From Fibrobacter sp. UBA1313 (GTDB taxonomy: Bacteria > Fibrobacterota > Fibrobacteria > Fibrobacterales > Fibrobacteraceae), in the NCBI GenBank assembly GCA_002307115.1, contig DBTP01000127.1, positions 1 through 17,313 on the forward strand: 17,313 nucleotides of DNA, read 5' to 3'. A model generated the notes under the pieces. The model worked only from the letters and a program-made list of their open reading frames with translations, had not been told where the DNA came from and did no database searches. Position numbers and translations under genes: made by a program. Of this stretch, positions 14,468-17,313 are shown piece after piece (position 1 is the stretch's first letter; each line of letters starts with the position of its first letter).

Positions 14468-16770
14468 TAGACCTTCTCCACAAAAATATTGCCTGAAGAA
14501 CAGGTCTGATTTTTGTCCAAATCTTGGAACTTAAATGAAATTTTAGACATTTCAGCATGATAAGATGCCTCAAGGCGAATCATCGAATTGGGGCAAATGG
14601 GGCGACTAAATTTGACGCGCGGAATCTTAATCAACTTCAGGGAGGAGCCCAAATACTTATGACACCAATGCAAAACTAAATCCACTTGCACCACGGCGGG
14701 CAACAATTTAAACTGTGGAAAATGGCCATCAAAATAAATACTGGATGTCGGGAACCGCACTTGAATATTCAATGCTCTCTCTCCTGTCTCTTCGACGGAA
14801 ATTAAATCATAGCGAATTTCTGAAGAGTCAAAAAGTTTTTCCACATCTTTACGCGTCAATTTTCCTTGAGTATTCACAGGCAATTCATCCACATACCGCC
14901 ATTTTTTGGGTAATACGGTACTTTCCAGAAAGTCCGAAAGGTACTTACGGAAATAAGTATTTATTTCGAATTTAGAAACCCCTTCAAAATGTTTTTTCCC
15001 GTCTTCATTAAAAACACATGCCACGGCAAGAAACTGTCTTTTTTTAGACAAAGCCACCGCGCAGGCATCCTGGATATAACCCGAGGCCATGAGTCGCATT
15101 TCCACTTCAGGGAGAGAAATTCGTTTTTCTTCGATTTTGACAATAGAATCCGCACGACCCTTCAGCAAAAACTGTCCGGAAGGCAGAAATTCCACGAGAT
15201 CACCCGTGGTAAAACCATCTGCTTCAATGATGTAATTGGACTTCACGTTCAAACATCCAGAAGCATCCACCGTCATCGCACAACCTGCAAATGGAGTCCA
15301 CTCCAAACAATCACGCGACTGTCTGTAGGCGATACCGCCCGTTTCCGTGCTACCATAAATTTCTTGCGGCCAAAAACCAGTAATCTGAAATGTCTTTTCT
15401 GCGACTTCCACAGGTAACACGCCTCCCGAAGAAAGCACCACCGGAATCACCGAGAATAAATTGTTGGGGATTTTACTACCCACAAGGCGCTTCATAAACG
15501 CAGGGCTCGCCACAATCACATAAGGCTGTGCGCTCAAACCCGCAAGTTCTTCAGGGAAATCAATACGATCTCTGCGGAAAGGAGCGCCCATGGAGAATGG
15601 TTCCAGCACAGAAAACAAAAGACCATAGATATGATGATGACTCACCGTACTGCAAAATGCTTTGTCAACGTAATCCTTGCCCCAAAGATGCTGAAGCTCG
15701 GCCACTTCATTTTCAAACTGGCGAAGCGTCTTCGCCACTCTCTTCGGAATCCCCGTAGATCCAGAAGTATAAAGAGCAATCTTACTCGTATCCGGGTCCA
15801 TCGCTGGCCATTCCTCATCCATCGCATCGTTCACCACCAGTGCTTCGGGGATAGAGAAAGCGGAATTAAAATCTTGATCCGTCAAAATGCCCGTTTCGGA
15901 ATCTTGAATTTCGGCAATGAAGGACGGTTGAATATTTGCCGTAATCAGCAATTCTTTTTTGCTCTGCAATATCGCCACAAAGGAAACCAGGAACCAATAA
16001 GAATCTTCACTGTGAAGAAGCCACTTGGAATAAGACTTGGATTGTATCAACTGACGAATAGTGCCCACATCGTTCACAAAATTGCGCCAAGTCCGAAATT
16101 CCTGTTTTTCCCAACGCCCGAGGTAACTCACAATATGATCAGGATCTCGAAACTTTTTCGATTGCTGGGATAAAGCGCAAAACTCATTTTGCCTCATTTT
16201 ATTCTTCTTTCTAAAAAGGAGTTCTCCCGCAAAGAGCAACCCCATCAATACATAGGAGATAAACCCATTGTATAACGACCAAGCTAAATCAGAGGCAATA
16301 ACCACAGTAGCGAGAGCAACGAGAGCATTGAAAATCAAAAAGCCGCACCACACCACAGTGACCTTACGGCAGTATTTTTCCACATAGTAATTCGCCGGAC
16401 CCTTCAACACCGATTTATCTTGGAGTGTGGCAAAACGAAACACCATCGAAGGCGTATGGTGAAGGGTATAAGAAAAAGCCAACAGCATCACCACACTCAA
16501 TACAACGGGATATAGCTTGAGTATGTAGGGACTATTCGTAATCCAAACACCGACCAGTATGAGAAACAAAAAGGAAAAAAAGACTATAGACTGAGTATGA
16601 TTTTGTTTTTTCTCGTCTTTGTTCTGAGTATAGGTCACAAAATGGAAAGCACCAAGGACCACTAGTATCAGAGATAAAAATCTAGGCGAAATATTCCAAA
16701 AGTAGAGCCCACAAAAAACGAGGCAAGGATAAGCCACCGAAAGGAGCGCGACTAAAATTTTCCCTGCCAC
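14467..16770 (-). CDS. Three-domain fusion: COG4648-type membrane domain, AMP-dependent aryl-acid ligase, hotdog dehydratase
   Basis: A 767-residue protein joining three functions that are separate genes in enterobacterial APE clusters. Residues about 1-190 form a membrane domain of five to six helices like COG4648 (LYPVV, VTVVWCGFLIFNAL, LYNGFISYVLMGLLFAGE). Residues about 195-650 are an adenylating ligase: P-loop YTSGSTGIPK (334-343), YGSTETGG (472-479), TGD (522-524), R539 in LKGRAD, and the catalytic K637 in TQGKLTRKD. It would activate an aryl acid and load it on a carrier protein. Residues about 651-767 are a hotdog dehydratase with DGHFPQFKLLPAVVQVD; H683 and D697 have the 14-residue spacing of the FabA His/Asp pair. 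The start is GTG at 16770, 5 nt after the ACP stop; the next Met is residue 95, inside the membrane domain. The frame is continuous, so the fusion appears real unless assembly removed stops. Confidence 0.92.
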   Translation of the reverse strand: MAGKILVALLSVAYPCLVFCGLYFWNISPRFLSLILVVLGAFHFVTYTQNKDEKKQNHTQSIVFFSFLFLILVGVWITNSPYILKLYPVVLSVVMLLAFSYTLHHTPSMVFRFATLQDKSVLKGPANYYVEKYCRKVTVVWCGFLIFNALVALATVVIASDLAWSLYNGFISYVLMGLLFAGELLFRKKNKMRQNEFCALSQQSKKFRDPDHIVSYLGRWEKQEFRTWRNFVNDVGTIRQLIQSKSYSKWLLHSEDSYWFLVSFVAILQSKKELLITANIQPSFIAEIQDSETGILTDQDFNSAFSIPEALVVNDAMDEEWPAMDPDTSKIALYTSGSTGIPKRVAKTLRQFENEVAELQHLWGKDYVDKAFCSTVSHHHIYGLLFSVLEPFSMGAPFRRDRIDFPEELAGLSAQPYVIVASPAFMKRLVGSKIPNNLFSVIPVVLSSGGVLPVEVAEKTFQITGFWPQEIYGSTETGGIAYRQSRDCLEWTPFAGCAMTVDASGCLNVKSNYIIEADGFTTGDLVEFLPSGQFLLKGRADSIVKIEEKRISLPEVEMRLMASGYIQDACAVALSKKRQFLAVACVFNEDGKKHFEGVSKFEINTYFRKYLSDFLESTVLPKKWRYVDELPVNTQGKLTRKDVEKLFDSSEIRYDLISVEETGERALNIQVRFPTSSIYFDGHFPQFKLLPAVVQVDLVLHWCHKYLGSSLKLIKIPRVKFSRPICPNSMIRLEASYHAEMSKISFKFQDLDKNQTCSSGNIFVEKV

Positions 16771-16775
16771 GGCAC

Positions 16776-17039
16776 TTATGCCTGAGTATTAGGCTCTTCG
16801 TGAAGCATGCCATAGATAGCGTCTACGACATCCTGTAAAGAGCGCACCTTCTTAAAGACTTCTGGGTCTACATTTCTTGGGAGCATAGACTTCAACTTTA
16901 CAATCAAGTCCACCGCATCAATGCTATCCAGATTCAGATCTTCATATAATCTCGCTTCTGGAACCACTTTCGAAGCATCAAGATCAAAATCCTCAACAAG
17001 TGCGGTTTTCAGTTTTTCAAAAATTTCTGTTTTTTCCAT
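16776..17039 (-). CDS. apeF: Acyl carrier protein (second of a pair)
   Basis: An 87-residue acyl carrier protein. S39 in LNLDSIDAVDL is the phosphopantetheine attachment site, and the acidic helix pattern is normal. It holds the starter or growing chain as a thioester for the ketosynthases, ketoreductase and dehydratases of this cluster. A strong AGGAG ribosome site overlaps the stop of the first ACP, 5 nt upstream of the gene. Two ACP genes in a row before the COG4648/ligase gene is the known APE order (ApeE, ApeF); the letter is given by position only. Confidence 0.93.
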   Translation of the reverse strand: MEKTEIFEKLKTALVEDFDLDASKVVPEARLYEDLNLDSIDAVDLIVKLKSMLPRNVDPEVFKKVRSLQDVVDAIYGMLHEEPNTQA

Positions 17040-17044
17040 GAAAA

Positions 17045-17311
17045 TTACTCCTGAGCGGCTGAATTCGACTGAATGTAAGCAGCGAGAGCATTGATTGATT
17101 CAAAATGCTTTCTTGTTTCTGCATTCACCACCGAAAACGTAACTCCAAAATTTTCTTTAATGGCGATACCCAATTCCAAGGCATCAATGGAATCCAAACC
17201 AAGGCCTGTACCAAACAGGGGTTCATCATCCTTAATGTCCGCGGGAGTAACGTCTTCTAGATCAAGAGCGCTAATGAGCACTTCTTTCAACTTCGTCTTC
17301 AACTCAGCCAT
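17045..17311 (-). CDS. apeE: Acyl carrier protein (first of a pair)
   Basis: An 88-residue acyl carrier protein with S41 in GLGLDSIDALEL as the phosphopantetheine site. It is clearly diverged from the second ACP (different linker and C-terminal helix: HFESINALAAYIQS), so the pair may divide work, for example starter loading versus extension. The ATG is at 17311, two bases from the window edge, so its ribosome site and the operon promoter are not visible. The stop TAA is part of the ribosome-site region of the next gene. Confidence 0.93.
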   Translation of the reverse strand: MAELKTKLKEVLISALDLEDVTPADIKDDEPLFGTGLGLDSIDALELGIAIKENFGVTFSVVNAETRKHFESINALAAYIQSNSAAQE

Positions 17312-17313
17312 AA

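Overview
The window is one strand-biased block from a Gram-negative bacterium. It carries nearly all of an aryl polyene (APE) / flexirubin-type pigment-lipid gene cluster on the minus strand (17311 down to 3499). This is followed by a degenerate GGDEF signalling gene on the plus strand (1866-3239) and by the 5' part of carB on the minus strand (1271 to the left edge). The Gram-negative assignment rests on the LolA-like periplasmic carrier, the DUF3261-type lipoprotein, the LpxL-type acyltransferase and the MMPL/RND exporter, all of which serve an outer membrane. The moderate GC content and protein style would fit Fibrobacter or a similar gut or rumen lineage, but that is a guess. No rRNA, tRNA, CRISPR, insertion sequence or phage gene was seen.

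APE operon (17311 to 3499, minus strand): twelve genes with gaps of 7 nt or less, or overlaps. In transcription order they are ACP, ACP, a 767-residue fusion (COG4648-type membrane domain + AMP-forming ligase + hotdog dehydratase), GT2 glycosyltransferase, LpxL-type acyltransferase, aromatic amino acid ammonia lyase, 4HBT thioesterase, LolA-like carrier, MMPL exporter, DUF3261-type lipoprotein, ketosynthase, dehydratase, ketoreductase and ketosynthase (fourteen products when each listed item is counted). Inferred pathway: the lyase makes an aryl acrylic acid such as coumarate. The ligase loads it onto an ACP. Ketosynthase, ketoreductase and a two-part dehydratase extend it into a conjugated polyene. 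The glycosyltransferase and acyltransferase build it into a lipid. The LolA-like protein, exporter and lipoprotein move it to the outer membrane. The operon promoter, and any chain-length factor, methyltransferase or further acyltransferase genes, would lie beyond the right edge. A bidirectional hairpin terminator (3439-3474) closes the operon.

Left part: a GAF-GGDEF membrane protein converges on the APE operon. Its GGDEF signature is replaced by HNETL and other substrate and metal positions are lost, but the RxxD inhibitory c-di-GMP-binding motif is kept, so it looks like a receptor rather than a cyclase. Two near-identical AT-rich palindromes, TAAAAAG-N2-CTTTTTA and TAAAAAGT-N-ACTTTTTA, sit 20 bp apart upstream of it and look like a tandem operator. 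Divergent from it is carB with a good sigma70-like promoter.

Most notable points: the three-domain fusion with separate GT and acyltransferase genes; the complementary catalytic residues of the two dehydratase parts; the embedded ammonia lyase with PAL/TAL-like signatures; the I-site-only GGDEF protein beside the cluster; and the tandem palindromes.
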